NCBI RefSeq assembly: GCF_019458805.1
Contig: NZ_JAIBOA010000005.1
Location: 248,001-312,000 of the forward strand
Reading direction: 5' to 3'
Source of the DNA: Actinomadura parmotrematis
GTDB taxonomy: Bacteria; Actinomycetota; Actinomycetes; Streptosporangiales; Streptosporangiaceae
Length of the DNA stretch: 64,000 nt
Positions 37,701 through 45,564 of the stretch are shown here, one piece after another. The notes beneath the pieces are model-generated. The model did not search any database. It saw nothing but the letters and a program-made list of their open reading frames with translations, and was not told the DNA's origin. A program made the translations under genes and the position numbers. Numbering within the stretch: position 1 is the stretch's first letter; every line of letters begins with the position of its first letter.

Positions 37701-40540
37701 AGCAGCAGCGGGTCGTCGATGCCGGCGTCGTTCTCGGCGGGCGCGGCCGGGCCGGTGCCGGCGCGGGCGGCGCGGGCGTCGGCGTCGGCGAGGAGCGCGG
37801 CGTCCACGTCGGGGACCATCTCGCAGAAGTTCTCGATGAACGCGGGCTCGGCGTCGGGGTCGAAGGGCCGGACGAACCGGTCGGCGAACAGGTCGCCGGC
37901 GCGGAGCGCGGCGCCGACGGCGAAGGCGGCGCCGACCGCGTTCAGCGGCCCGGCCAGGGAGTCGTCGTCGGTGCGGGCGGCGACCGCGGGGACGTCGGTG
38001 ATCTCGCGGGCGAGCTGGGTGAGGACCTGGCCGGGGCCGACCTCGATCAGCAGGTCGGCGCCCTCGGCGGCGTCCGCGAGCGCGCCGGCGAACAGCACCG
38101 GCGCGGTGATCTGCTCGCGCAGCAGGGCGCGCAGGTCGTCGCCGGGGCCGACGGGCGCGCCGGTGACGGTCGAGTGGACGCGGCCGCGGGCCGGGGCGAG
38201 GTCCTCGCCCGCCAGGTGCGCGCCGAACGCCTCGGCGGCGGGGGCGACCTGCGGGGAGTGGAAGGCGTGCGAGACCGGCAGGCGGACGGCCTGGACGCCG
38301 GCGCGCGCGGCGCGGCCGAGGACGCGCAGGAGGCCGTCGGCGGGTCCCGACACCACGGTCTGGCGCGGCCCGTTGTGCCCGGCGATCACCACGCCGGGGT
38401 CGGCGGGGTCCAGCAGCGCCGCGACGGCGGCGGCGTCCGCGGCGAGGCCCGCCATGGCGCCGTCGCCCTCGGCGAGGGCGCTCATGGTGGCGCCGCGGGC
38501 GGCGGCGAGGCGGAGCAGCGCGGCCTCGTCGAGGGCGCCCGCCCAGTGCAGCGCGGTGAGCTCGCCGAGGCTGTGGCCGACGGCCGCCCGCGCACGCACG
38601 CCGAGCGCGGTGAGCAGCCGGAGGCCGGCGGCCGAGGCGGTGGCGATGCGCGGCTGGGCGACGGCGGTCTCGACCTGGTCGCCGTCCTCGGGCAGCGCGG
38701 CGAGCTCGTACAGCTCCTCGACGGTCTCGAAGCGGCGGCGCAGCGCGCCGCCGTCGGAGCGGGTGCCCGAGCCCTGGCCGGGGAACAGGTACACGATGCG
38801 CGGCGGCCCGGCGGGGCCGCCGAGGAACACCCCGGCGGCGGCGTCCAGGTGGCGTTCGGCTCCGTCGCCGGCCAGCTCGGCGACGCGGCGGAGGGAGGCG
38901 GCGAGGGCGGCCGGGGCGGCCGCGACGACGGCGGCGCGCCACGGGCGGCGGGCGAGGGCGCCGGCCAGGTGGGCGGCGAGGTCGGGCAGCTCGGAGCGGG
39001 CGGCGGTCTCGGCGACGGCGGCGAGGGCGGTGGCGCGCTCGGCGAGCGCGGCGGGGCCGTCGGCGTCCAGCAGGAACAGCTCGGTGTCCTGCGGCGAGTT
39101 CATGATCGAGCGGGTGCGGTGGTCGAGGCGGGCGCGGCGGCCGGCGCGGGGGGCCGCCACGACCAGGTGGGTGTTGATGCCGCCGAAGCCCATGGCGCTG
39201 ATCCCGGCGCGCAGCGGCGCGTCCTCGGGCCAGGCGGCGCCCTTGCGGAGGACGCGGAGGGCGGGCTCGCCCTCGCCGAGCAGCGGGTGCGGGCGCTCGC
39301 AGCCGGTCGTCGGCGGCAGCACGCCGGCGTTCACCGCCATGACGCCCTTGATGAGCCCGGCGACGCCCGCGGCGGCCTTGGTGTGCCCGATGTTGGCCTT
39401 GATGGACCCGACGGCGGCGGGGGTGCCGGTGGCGCCGGCGGCGCGGCGCGCCTCGATCAGGGTCTCCAGCTCGGCGGCGTCGCCGACGGCGGTGCCGGTG
39501 CCGTGGCCCTCGAAGTAGCCGACCTCCTCGACTCCGTAGCCGGCGCGGCGGTAGGCGCGGTCCAGGGCGAGGCGCTGGCCGTCGGTCTCGGGGCGGGTGA
39601 TGCCGCCCGCGCCGTCGGAGGACACCCCCCACCCGTCGATGAGGCCGTGCACGCGGTGGCCGCGCGCGACCGCGTCGTCCTCGCGCATGAGGACGACCAT
39701 GCCGCAGCCCTCGCCCGGCCAGAACCCGGCCGAGCGCTGGTCGTAGACGCGCATCTCGTCGATGGCGAGGGCGCCGGCGCGGGAGAAGCCGATCAGCTCG
39801 GTGGCGTCCACGCTGATGTCCACGCCGCCCGCGACGGCCAGGTCCATGTCGCCGGCCAGCAGCGCGTTGCAGGCGGTGATGACCGACAGCAGCGAGGAGG
39901 CGCAGGCGCCGTCCACGACGTAGCCGCCGCCGTTGAAGTCGAAGTGGTTGCAGATGCGCCCGGCGATGGTGTTGGACAGGCCGCCCGCCAGCGAGTCGCC
40001 GTCGGGGACGGGGAAGGGGGCCTTGTAGGCGCGCTCCAGCCCGGCGAGCAGCTCGGCGAGGCGGCCCGTCTCGATCTCGCCGTCCAGCGCGGCGGCGACG
40101 ACGCGCCGCACGTAGGGCCAGCGCAGCCGCATCTGGGCGGCGCGGATGCCCTCGCCGGTCAGCGAGTTGCCGACGACGACGCCGGTGGTCTCGCCGGGGG
40201 CGCCGCGCCCCTCGGGCAGGCCGGCGTCGGCGAGGGCCTCGGCGGCCACGTCGAGGGCGAGCCAGTGGGTGAGGTCGGCGTTGCGGAAGGTCGACCCGGC
40301 GACCTTGTAGCGGACCCGGTCGAACTCCCAGTCGCGGAGCAGCGCGGCCTCGGTGATGTAGATGTGGTCCGGGGACGAGCGGTCGGCGTTGTAGTAGTCC
40401 TCCAGCCGCACGCGCGTGGACGGGATGCGCCGGAACGAGCGGCGCCCGGCCAGGACGTTGTCCCACAGCTGCGCGGGATCGGCGGCGTCGGGGAATCGGC
40501 ACGCCATTCCGACGATCGCGATGCGCGAACTCGAACTCAC
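34757..40540 (-). CDS. pksE: Enediyne-type iterative polyketide synthase (KS-AT-ACP-KR-DH-PPTase)
   Basis: 1927 residues. KS: Cys213 in DGACASS, His346 in EGHGTGT, His386 in KANIGHT. AT: Ser657 in GHSLGE. ACP: DDLHLSSI with Ser977 as the pantetheine site, in the family's LHLxS context rather than the usual DSL. KR: GGGKGI at 1210 with Ser1340 and Tyr1353. DH: His1483 in HVFGGGTEAVLP and Asp1655 in DSYMQ. PPTase: CDLE (1818-1821) and WTAAESAVK, so it self-pantetheinylates. The order and sequence match enediyne PKSEs, which make a linear polyene from acetate units. GTG 40540 follows GGGAGG. No E3/E4/E5 genes are nearby. Confidence 0.95.
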   Translation of the reverse strand: MSSSSRIAIVGMACRFPDAADPAQLWDNVLAGRRSFRRIPSTRVRLEDYYNADRSSPDHIYITEAALLRDWEFDRVRYKVAGSTFRNADLTHWLALDVAAEALADAGLPEGRGAPGETTGVVVGNSLTGEGIRAAQMRLRWPYVRRVVAAALDGEIETGRLAELLAGLERAYKAPFPVPDGDSLAGGLSNTIAGRICNHFDFNGGGYVVDGACASSLLSVITACNALLAGDMDLAVAGGVDISVDATELIGFSRAGALAIDEMRVYDQRSAGFWPGEGCGMVVLMREDDAVARGHRVHGLIDGWGVSSDGAGGITRPETDGQRLALDRAYRRAGYGVEEVGYFEGHGTGTAVGDAAELETLIEARRAAGATGTPAAVGSIKANIGHTKAAAGVAGLIKGVMAVNAGVLPPTTGCERPHPLLGEGEPALRVLRKGAAWPEDAPLRAGISAMGFGGINTHLVVAAPRAGRRARLDHRTRSIMNSPQDTELFLLDADGPAALAERATALAAVAETAARSELPDLAAHLAGALARRPWRAAVVAAAPAALAASLRRVAELAGDGAERHLDAAAGVFLGGPAGPPRIVYLFPGQGSGTRSDGGALRRRFETVEELYELAALPEDGDQVETAVAQPRIATASAAGLRLLTALGVRARAAVGHSLGELTALHWAGALDEAALLRLAAARGATMSALAEGDGAMAGLAADAAAVAALLDPADPGVVIAGHNGPRQTVVSGPADGLLRVLGRAARAGVQAVRLPVSHAFHSPQVAPAAEAFGAHLAGEDLAPARGRVHSTVTGAPVGPGDDLRALLREQITAPVLFAGALADAAEGADLLIEVGPGQVLTQLAREITDVPAVAARTDDDSLAGPLNAVGAAFAVGAALRAGDLFADRFVRPFDPDAEPAFIENFCEMVPDVDAALLADADARAARAGTGPAAPAENDAGIDDPLLLLRTLVARRAEFPLDAVQADSKFLDDLHLSSIVVSELVGDAMRTLGLAEPAAPTGYATATLGQVAETLTELAATGTAGAEDAATAAARIVPPGAGPWVRAFALDRREAPAPARTAPRAEGAWRVVGDHPAGPAIREALRDARLGTGVLVLLPAGADRLALLREGAAAVLAGDDVTRCVIVQDGPGGAGFAKTLHLEAPWVATTVVTAALDGPATPAAVSVEAAATVRFRETVHDGARREPVLAPVDLAGTDLPLGGGDVLLVTGGGKGITAECALELARESGARLALLGRSAPEEDAELAANLERMDAAGVTARYLRADVTDAGAVAAAVAAAEAELGPVTAVLHGAGGNVPKLLTELTDDDYARTIGPKVAGLEAVLAAVDTARLRLLVTFGSMTGRAGLRGEAHYAVANEWQSDLAERLAAELPHCRVRAVEWSLWSGVGMGERLGSVENLARAGVTTITPDQGVAMLRDLAADPAAPVVSVVTGRFGEMPTVSFGAGELPLLRFLDRPRVSYPGVELVADAEVSWDDDPYLAEHVFGGGTEAVLPGTVGMEIMAQAGSALLGLDAPPVLSGVEFLRAIAVAADTPVTVRVAVLRTAPGVASAVVRCSTTGFQIDHFRAVCEAPPAAPKARGVAVPGNAALPPLDLDPATELYGPMLFHGPRFRLMGDIRRADATHVTARLLPATGVPWFGRYLPGTLLLGDPAARDSYMQPLALCAPTVLAIPAGVDRLVPGAAAGAAAAFVHARYRVAEECWDLEVTDEDGELIETWEGFRTRLVEKFALPAAWVPGLLGPYVEHALAAFGLAGSAVVDTDPAGASRRDAADLAARRLLGPDVRLAHRPDGKPETGDGRPLSIAHCAGVTLATGTPGCDLERVAARDRDAWHGLLGADGLALADALAAEAGEDLDTAATRVWTAAESAVKAGLPAGTPFALDALHEDGWIVLAAGDHRVATLAAGLRGVAGPVVLGVLTARTGGAAA

Positions 40541-40990
40541 TTCTGACCTCCCTCGAAAGGGCGCGGCGAACGCGCCGTCCGGCCCCGTGGACGACCGTTT
40601 CAGGGCATGCCGGAGAGGCGCCGTGAACAGGGGTCGGCAAAGGGGGCGACGGATCGTTCCCGGCCCTTTGCGGAACGGCCGTCACCGGCGGGGGCGCCGT
40701 GGCCGCTCCAAGATCGTTTCAAGTTACTGGACTGTAGGTTTCGCGCCCGCACGGCGTCAAGCAGCATCTTCACAGCGCGCGCGGCAACATATTGGGCGTT
40801 TGGTGACCGGCAGGAACCCGCGCGCAGCGAGTGGCCGGTAGCGGGGCCTAACCGTCCCGGCATCCCCGATCATGCCCGAAAGACCGGTTTCACGGGCACA
40901 TTGCGTGGCCTTTTCCGAACCGCTCGCAGCCGTTGTCGGCCGAGCGTCCACTCGCGTATGCGAACGGTAGCCGCGCCATTCTCATAATTG
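40541..40990 (-). promoter_or_regulatory. Promoter and long leader of the polyketide synthase
   Basis: 450 bp without a gene, noticeably less GC-rich than surroundings. On the minus strand TTGACG (40755-40760), an 18-bp spacer and TACAGT (40731-40736) form a good sigma-70-type promoter, giving a leader of about 185 nt before the GTG. ORFs across this gap have no coding signature. The distal part toward the ROK gene contains CATAATT-like AT patches but nothing else I can name. Confidence 0.6.
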
Positions 40991-42019
40991 TCAGCCGAAG
41001 ATCTCGTCCCGGGCGCGGTCCAGGGCGGTGAGGACGGCGCCGCGCAGGACCGCGCCGGCGTGCACCCGGCTCGGGACGACCTCGGTGGGCGCGGGCGTGA
41101 GCTCGGCGAGGCGGGCCTGGACGGCGGCGGCGAGCGCGGCGCCGTCCGTGCCGCCGTCGCAGCCGCCGAGGGCGCCCCCGAGGACGATGAGGCCCGGGTC
41201 GATGACGGCGACGATCGGGAAGGCCGCGGTCGCGACGCGCTCGGCGAACGCGGCGCTGTCCCGGGGCGGGGCGCCGGGGCCGGCGAGGACGTCGCAGACG
41301 CCCCGCCCGCCGGCCGTGAGGAAGCCGATCTCGCCGGCGCCGCCGGAGGCGCCGCGGCGCACCCGGCCGTCCAGCACGATCGCGGCGCCGACGCCGTCGT
41401 CCACCCAGATCAGCGCGAAGTCGTCGCGGCCGCGCGCGGCGCCGAGCCGGTGCTCGGCGACGGCGGCGAGGTTCACCTCGTTGGCCAGCGCGACCGGCAC
41501 GCCGAGCCGCTCCCCCACCTCGCCGGGCAGGCCGGGGCGCCAGCCCGGCACGTCGTTCTCGTCGGCGCGCCCGGTCTCGGGGTGCACCAGGCCGGGCGCG
41601 CCGAGCATCACCGCGTGCAGGGCGCGGCCGCCCGCCGCCTCGGTGACGGCGCCGGCGAGCGCCCCGGCGAGGTCGGCGGCGGGCAGCGCGCGCTCGGCGG
41701 TGCCGACGGTGGCGCCGGCGATGTCGGCGACGACGGCGGTCAGCCGGTCGCGGCGCACGTCCACGCCGGCGACGTGCGCGCGGGTGGCGGCGATCCCGTA
41801 CAGGCGGGCGTTCGGGCCGCGCCGCTCGGCGCCCGCCTCGCCGGCGACCTCGATGAGGCCCGCGGCGAGCAGCCGCTCGAGGAGGTCGGCGGTCGTCGGC
41901 CGCGACAGCCCGGTGAGCGCGCGCAGCTGCGAGGCGGTGAGCGGGCCGCGCTCCACCAGCAGGTCCAGCGCGAGCCGGTCGTTGATGGCGCGGGCGAGCG
42001 TCGGCGTGGCGGTCTTCAC
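40991..42019 (-). CDS. ROK-family transcriptional regulator
   Basis: 342 residues: an N-terminal winged helix (ARAINDRLALDLLVERGPLTASQLRALTGLSRPTTADLLERLLAAGLIEV) and a ROK sugar-kinase-like domain (IWVDDGVGAAIVLDGRVRRGASGGAGEIGF). The usual CxCGxxGC zinc motif is reduced to GVCDVLAG, so metal binding and kinase activity are doubtful. GTG 42019 is preferred over ATG 42064 because the longer start would put an operator-like palindrome inside the gene. Likely represses the divergent MFS gene in response to a sugar. Confidence 0.87.
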   Translation of the reverse strand: MKTATPTLARAINDRLALDLLVERGPLTASQLRALTGLSRPTTADLLERLLAAGLIEVAGEAGAERRGPNARLYGIAATRAHVAGVDVRRDRLTAVVADIAGATVGTAERALPAADLAGALAGAVTEAAGGRALHAVMLGAPGLVHPETGRADENDVPGWRPGLPGEVGERLGVPVALANEVNLAAVAEHRLGAARGRDDFALIWVDDGVGAAIVLDGRVRRGASGGAGEIGFLTAGGRGVCDVLAGPGAPPRDSAAFAERVATAAFPIVAVIDPGLIVLGGALGGCDGGTDGAALAAAVQARLAELTPAPTEVVPSRVHAGAVLRGAVLTALDRARDEIFG

Positions 42020-42034
42020 CCGCCCGATTTTAGA

Positions 42035-42075
42035 CAGGGTCCCTGCCGGATATCCCCTTTCCATCAGGGAGCCTG
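42035..42075. promoter_or_regulatory. Two palindromic operators between ROK and MFS genes
   Basis: CAGGGTCCCTG (42035-42045) and CAGGGAGCCTG (42065-42075): same 11-bp palindromic design, 9 of 11 bases identical, 30 bp apart (about three helical turns). They lie between the ROK start and the MFS start, so ROK binding there is likely. Confidence 0.55.
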
Positions 42076-42094
42076 CCTGTTAATTTCGAGGACC

Positions 42095-43279
42095 ATGACC
42101 CACCGCACCTCCCTCGTCCTGGTGTTCGCCGTCCACGGCGCGGTGTCGGGCAGCCTGGCCACCCGCGTCCCCTGGATCCAGGAGCACCTCGGGATCGGCC
42201 CCGGCCTGCTCGGCCTCGCCCTGCTGTCCCCCTCGGTCGGCGCCTTCGCCGCCATGCCGACCGCCGGGCGGATCGCCCACCGCGTCGGCGGCGCGCGCAC
42301 GACGCGGCTGCTGCTCGCCTTCTGGTGCGCGGCGCTCGCGCTGCCCGCCCTCGCGCCCGCGCCCGGCTGGCTGTTCGCGGCGTTCCTGCTGTTCGGCGCC
42401 GCCGCCGGCATGTCGGACGTGGTGATGAACGGGCAGGTCGTGGTGCTGGAGCGGCACCTCGGCCGGCCCCTGATGTCGGGCCTGCACGGCATGTGGTGCG
42501 TCGGCAGCCTGGCGGGCGGCGCCATCGGCGTGGTCGCCGCGCACGCCGGGGTCGACGCGCGGCTGCACCTCGGCGGGATGGCGGCGCTGCTGTTCGCCGT
42601 CGGCGCCTGCGCCGGGCGCGGCCTCCTGCGTAGCGAGAGCGACACGGCCGCCGCCCCGCCGCGCCGGTTCGCGCTGCCGACGCGGGCCATCGCCCTCATC
42701 GGGCTGGTCGGCTTCTGCGGGACGTTCGCCGAGGGCGCGAGCGCGGACTGGACGGCGGTCTATCTCACCCGGGTCACCGGCGCGGGTCCCGGCCTCGCGG
42801 CGGCGGGGTTCGTGCTGTTCATGGTGTGCATGGCGGGCGCCCGGCTGCTCGGCGACGGCCTGATCCAGCGGTTCGGGCCGGTCGGGGTGGTGCGCTGCGG
42901 CGGCGCGGTCGCCGTGGCGGGCGGCGTCCTCGTGGTCGCCGGGCGCGCCCCGGCGGTGTGCATGGCGGGCTTCGCGCTCGTCGGCACCGGCATCGCGGTG
43001 ATCGTGCCGCTGGTGTTCGCGGCGGCCGGGAGCCGCGGCGCCCACCCCGAGGAGGGCGTCGCGGGCGTCGCGACCATCACCTACCTGTCGGGGCTGCTCG
43101 CCCCGGCCGTCACCGGCTGGATCGCGGGCGCGGCCTCCTACCCGGCGGCGTTCGCCGTGGTCACCGCGCTCGCCGCGGCGATGGCGCTGCTCGCCAGCGT
43201 CCTCCGCCCGCCCGCGGCGGCGGGAACTTCCGGCGGCGGCCCCGTCGTTCACCGGGACGTGGATCTACTACAGAAGTAG
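42095..43279 (+). CDS. MFS transporter
   Basis: 394 residues, 12 predicted helices, of the major-facilitator group similar to bacterial YbjJ/sugar-type transporters (RVPWIQEHLGIGPGLLGLALL at helix 1-2; AGMSDVVMNGQ at helix 4). Substrate unknown; pairing with a ROK regulator suggests a sugar or sugar derivative. ATG 42095 follows CGAGGAC. TerB-like gene follows 31 bp after the stop. Confidence 0.87.
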   Translation: MTHRTSLVLVFAVHGAVSGSLATRVPWIQEHLGIGPGLLGLALLSPSVGAFAAMPTAGRIAHRVGGARTTRLLLAFWCAALALPALAPAPGWLFAAFLLFGAAAGMSDVVMNGQVVVLERHLGRPLMSGLHGMWCVGSLAGGAIGVVAAHAGVDARLHLGGMAALLFAVGACAGRGLLRSESDTAAAPPRRFALPTRAIALIGLVGFCGTFAEGASADWTAVYLTRVTGAGPGLAAAGFVLFMVCMAGARLLGDGLIQRFGPVGVVRCGGAVAVAGGVLVVAGRAPAVCMAGFALVGTGIAVIVPLVFAAAGSRGAHPEEGVAGVATITYLSGLLAPAVTGWIAGAASYPAAFAVVTALAAAMALLASVLRPPAAAGTSGGGPVVHRDVDLLQK

Positions 43280-43310
43280 TGGACCGCGGCGACGAGGGGG
43301 ACGGCTTCCG

Positions 43311-43766
43311 ATGGCCCTGTGGGACAGGTTCCGCGCATCGACCCAGACGATGCAGACGCAGCTGCTCGCCAAGAAGAACGAGCTGAAGAGCGGCGCGTTC
43401 CGGGACGCCAGCATGGCGGTGTGCGCGCTGGTCGCCGCCGCCGACGGCTCGGTGGACCCGTCCGAGCGGCGGCGCACCGCGGCGCTGATCACCTCCAACG
43501 AGGTGCTGCGGAATTTCGACGCCGCCGATCTGCAGCGCCGCTTCGACGCGGGCCTGGACAAGCTGGCCGCCGACTTCGACTTCGGCAAGGTCGGCCTGCT
43601 CCAGGACATCGGCAAGGTCGCCAAGAAGCCGACCGAGGCGCGCGCGGTGGTGCAGATCGGCATCATCATCGGCGGCGCCGACGGGAACTTCGACGCCTCG
43701 GAGAAGGCCGTGGTGCGCGAGGTGTGCCTGGCCGCCGGCCTCTCCCCCGCCGAGTTCGACCTCTAG
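43311..43766 (+). CDS. TerB-family tellurite-resistance-like protein
   Basis: 151-residue helical protein with the TerB pattern: acidic helix-loop repeats ALVAAADGSVDPSERRR and IIGGADGNFDASEKAVVREVC, which in TerB bind a metal. Members occur in Ter stress systems, but no other ter genes are in the window. ATG 43311 follows GAGGGGGAC. May be co-transcribed with the MFS gene; role unknown. Confidence 0.82.
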   Translation: MALWDRFRASTQTMQTQLLAKKNELKSGAFRDASMAVCALVAAADGSVDPSERRRTAALITSNEVLRNFDAADLQRRFDAGLDKLAADFDFGKVGLLQDIGKVAKKPTEARAVVQIGIIIGGADGNFDASEKAVVREVCLAAGLSPAEFDL

Positions 43767-43799
43767 CGCGGCCCGCCGCGCGGTCTCCGGCGCCGCCGG

Positions 43800-44384
43800 T
43801 CAGGCGCGGGGGCCGAAGCCCGACAGGGCGGCGCGGACGGCGAGGCCGGTCACCGCGTCCGGGTCGTCGCCCGCCTCCACCGCCGTGACGGCGGCGTTGA
43901 CGACGCCCTGGAGCAGGCGCGCCGCGCGCCGCGGGTCGGGCTCGCCGAGCGCGGCGAGGGCCTCCTCCACGGGGGCGAGCAGGGCGCGGTGGGCGTCGGC
44001 GGCGCCGCCCTTCAGCGCCGCCGCGTCCGCGTCGCCCGCGAGCGCCTGCGCGACGCGGTGCCCGCCCGCCCGGACGACGTCGAGCTGCGCGCGCACGTAG
44101 GCGGCGACCTTCTCCTCCGGCGCGTCCGCCGCGGCCATCGCCGCGCCGATCGCCTCCAGCCAGCGCGGGACGGCGTCGGCGACGACGGCGGCGAGCAGCT
44201 CGCGGCGGTCGGCGAAGTACTTGTAGACGCTGTTGCGCGCGAGCCCGGTGCGCCGCGCCACCGTCGCGAACGTCACCGCGGCCCCGTCGCCGGTCTCCTC
44301 CAGCAGCTCGCGCGCCGCGTCCACCAGGGCGCGGCGCTGGAGCGCGCGGTGGTCGGCGACCGTCGCCGCCTGGATCTTCGGCAC
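43800..44384 (-). CDS. TetR-family regulator
   Basis: 194-residue repressor with helix-turn-helix residues 20-60 (DAARELLEETGDGAAVTFATVARRTGLARNSVYKYFADRRELL). Start GTG 44384, with weak ribosome-binding site. Divergent from an ABC exporter pair; the 112-bp gap contains two copies of a palindrome that fits a TetR operator, so this protein very likely represses both itself and the exporter. Confidence 0.87.
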   Translation of the reverse strand: MPKIQAATVADHRALQRRALVDAARELLEETGDGAAVTFATVARRTGLARNSVYKYFADRRELLAAVVADAVPRWLEAIGAAMAAADAPEEKVAAYVRAQLDVVRAGGHRVAQALAGDADAAALKGGAADAHRALLAPVEEALAALGEPDPRRAARLLQGVVNAAVTAVEAGDDPDAVTGLAVRAALSGFGPRA

Positions 44385-44420
44385 CCGCCCAGTCTAGGGC
44401 GCGGCCCCGCCCGCCCCCAC

Positions 44421-44472
44421 TTGGCGACGCCTCGTCCCCAAGGGATAGAGTTTGGCGACACGCCGTCCCCAA
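44421..44472. promoter_or_regulatory. Two tandem TetR-type operators
   Basis: Two 21-bp dyads of the form TTGGCGAC-n5-GTCCCCAA at 44421-44441 and 44452-44472 (arms match 7 of 8; 31 bp apart). TAGAGT at 44446-44451 lies between them as a possible -10 for the exporter genes, so bound repressor would cover the -35 and the start site. Confidence 0.65.
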
Positions 44473-44496
44473 CCTCGTCCCCGGGGGTCCTCCCTG

Positions 44497-45564
44497 ATGT
44501 TCCTCGTCCTGCGCGAGCTGCGCGCCGCGCGCGCCCGCTTCCTGCTGATGGGGGCCGTGGTCGCGCTGATCGCGGCCCTGGTCGGCATCGTCTCGGGCTT
44601 CACCAACGGCCTCGGCGACGACACCGTCTCCGCGCTCCGCCGGCTGCCCGCCACCCACATCGCCTTCGCCGCCGGCACCGGCACCGACGCCTTCGCGCGC
44701 AGCGCGCTGGATCCGGCCGCCGTGCGCGGCTGGCAGGCGGTCCCCGGCGTGGAGGCGACCCCGGTCGGCGTCGCCATCGCCCGCGGCACGACCGGCCGCG
44801 GCGTCCCGGTCGACCTCGCCGCCTTCGGCGTCGAGCCCGGTTCCTTCGCCGCCCCCGCCGGGCTCACCGCCGGCGGCGTGGTCGTCTCCCGGAAGATCGC
44901 CGACGCGGGCGTGCGGCCCGGCGACACCCTCGCGGTGGACCGGACCGGCGTCCGGCTGCCCGTCGTCGGGGTGACCGGGCGGTCGGCCTACGGGCACGTG
45001 CCCGCCGCCTACATGTCCCTCGCGACGTGGCGGCGCGTCCACCCGGCCGCGCGGCCCGGCGAGGTGAGCGCCGTGGCGCTGCGCGCCCGCGCCGGGGCCG
45101 ACCTCGCCGCCGCCGACCGCCGGCTCGGCACGCGGACCGAGACGCGCGACGCCGCGTTCGCCGCCGCCCCCGGCTACACCGGCGAGCGCCTCACCATGAA
45201 CTCGATCCTGGTCTTCCTGTACCTGATCGCCCCGCTGGTCGTGGGCGCGTTCTTCGCCGTCTGGACGGTGCAGCGCACGCCCGAGCTGGCGCTGCTGCGC
45301 GCCCTCGGCGCGGCCCGCCGGACGCTGCTCGGGCACACCCTCGCACAGGCCGCGCTCGTCGTCGTCGCCGCGTCCCTGGCGGGCGGCGCGCTGGCCGCCG
45401 GGGCCGGGCTCGCGCTCGGCGCGGCCGTCCCGTTCAGCCTGCCCGCGGCGTCCCTGCTCGGCACGGTCGCGGCGGTGTCGGCGGCCGGGCTCGCGGGCGC
45501 CGCCCTGACGCTGCGCCGCGTCGCCTCCCCCGACCCGCTCACCATGCTGGGAGCCGCCCGATGA
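44497..45564 (+). CDS. ABC transporter permease, FtsX/MacB-like
   Basis: 355 residues with an N-terminal transmembrane helix (FLLMGAVVALIAALVGIVSGF), a periplasmic-type core (residues 50-230) and three C-terminal helices (LVFLYLIAPLVVGAFFAVWTVQR; VVVAASLAGGALAAGAGLALG; GTVAAVSAAGLAGAALTL). This is the FtsX-domain permease layout of MacB-like efflux/lipid-handling systems. ATG 44497 lies 25 bp past the second operator. Its ATPase overlaps its stop codon. Confidence 0.87.
   Translation: MFLVLRELRAARARFLLMGAVVALIAALVGIVSGFTNGLGDDTVSALRRLPATHIAFAAGTGTDAFARSALDPAAVRGWQAVPGVEATPVGVAIARGTTGRGVPVDLAAFGVEPGSFAAPAGLTAGGVVVSRKIADAGVRPGDTLAVDRTGVRLPVVGVTGRSAYGHVPAAYMSLATWRRVHPAARPGEVSAVALRARAGADLAAADRRLGTRTETRDAAFAAAPGYTGERLTMNSILVFLYLIAPLVVGAFFAVWTVQRTPELALLRALGAARRTLLGHTLAQAALVVVAASLAGGALAAGAGLALGAAVPFSLPAASLLGTVAAVSAAGLAGAALTLRRVASPDPLTMLGAAR

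Noticed and set aside
34850..40546. A 1898-residue reading frame antisense to the polyketide synthase, rich in Gly/Ala/Val
   Set aside because: It mirrors the real gene in very GC-rich DNA, has low-complexity composition and no domains. Similar antisense frames accompany gcvP, katE, pgi and others.
40600..40863. 87-codon reading frame in the synthase leader
   Set aside because: Overlaps the promoter hexamers, has no recognisable protein features and no good ribosome-binding site.
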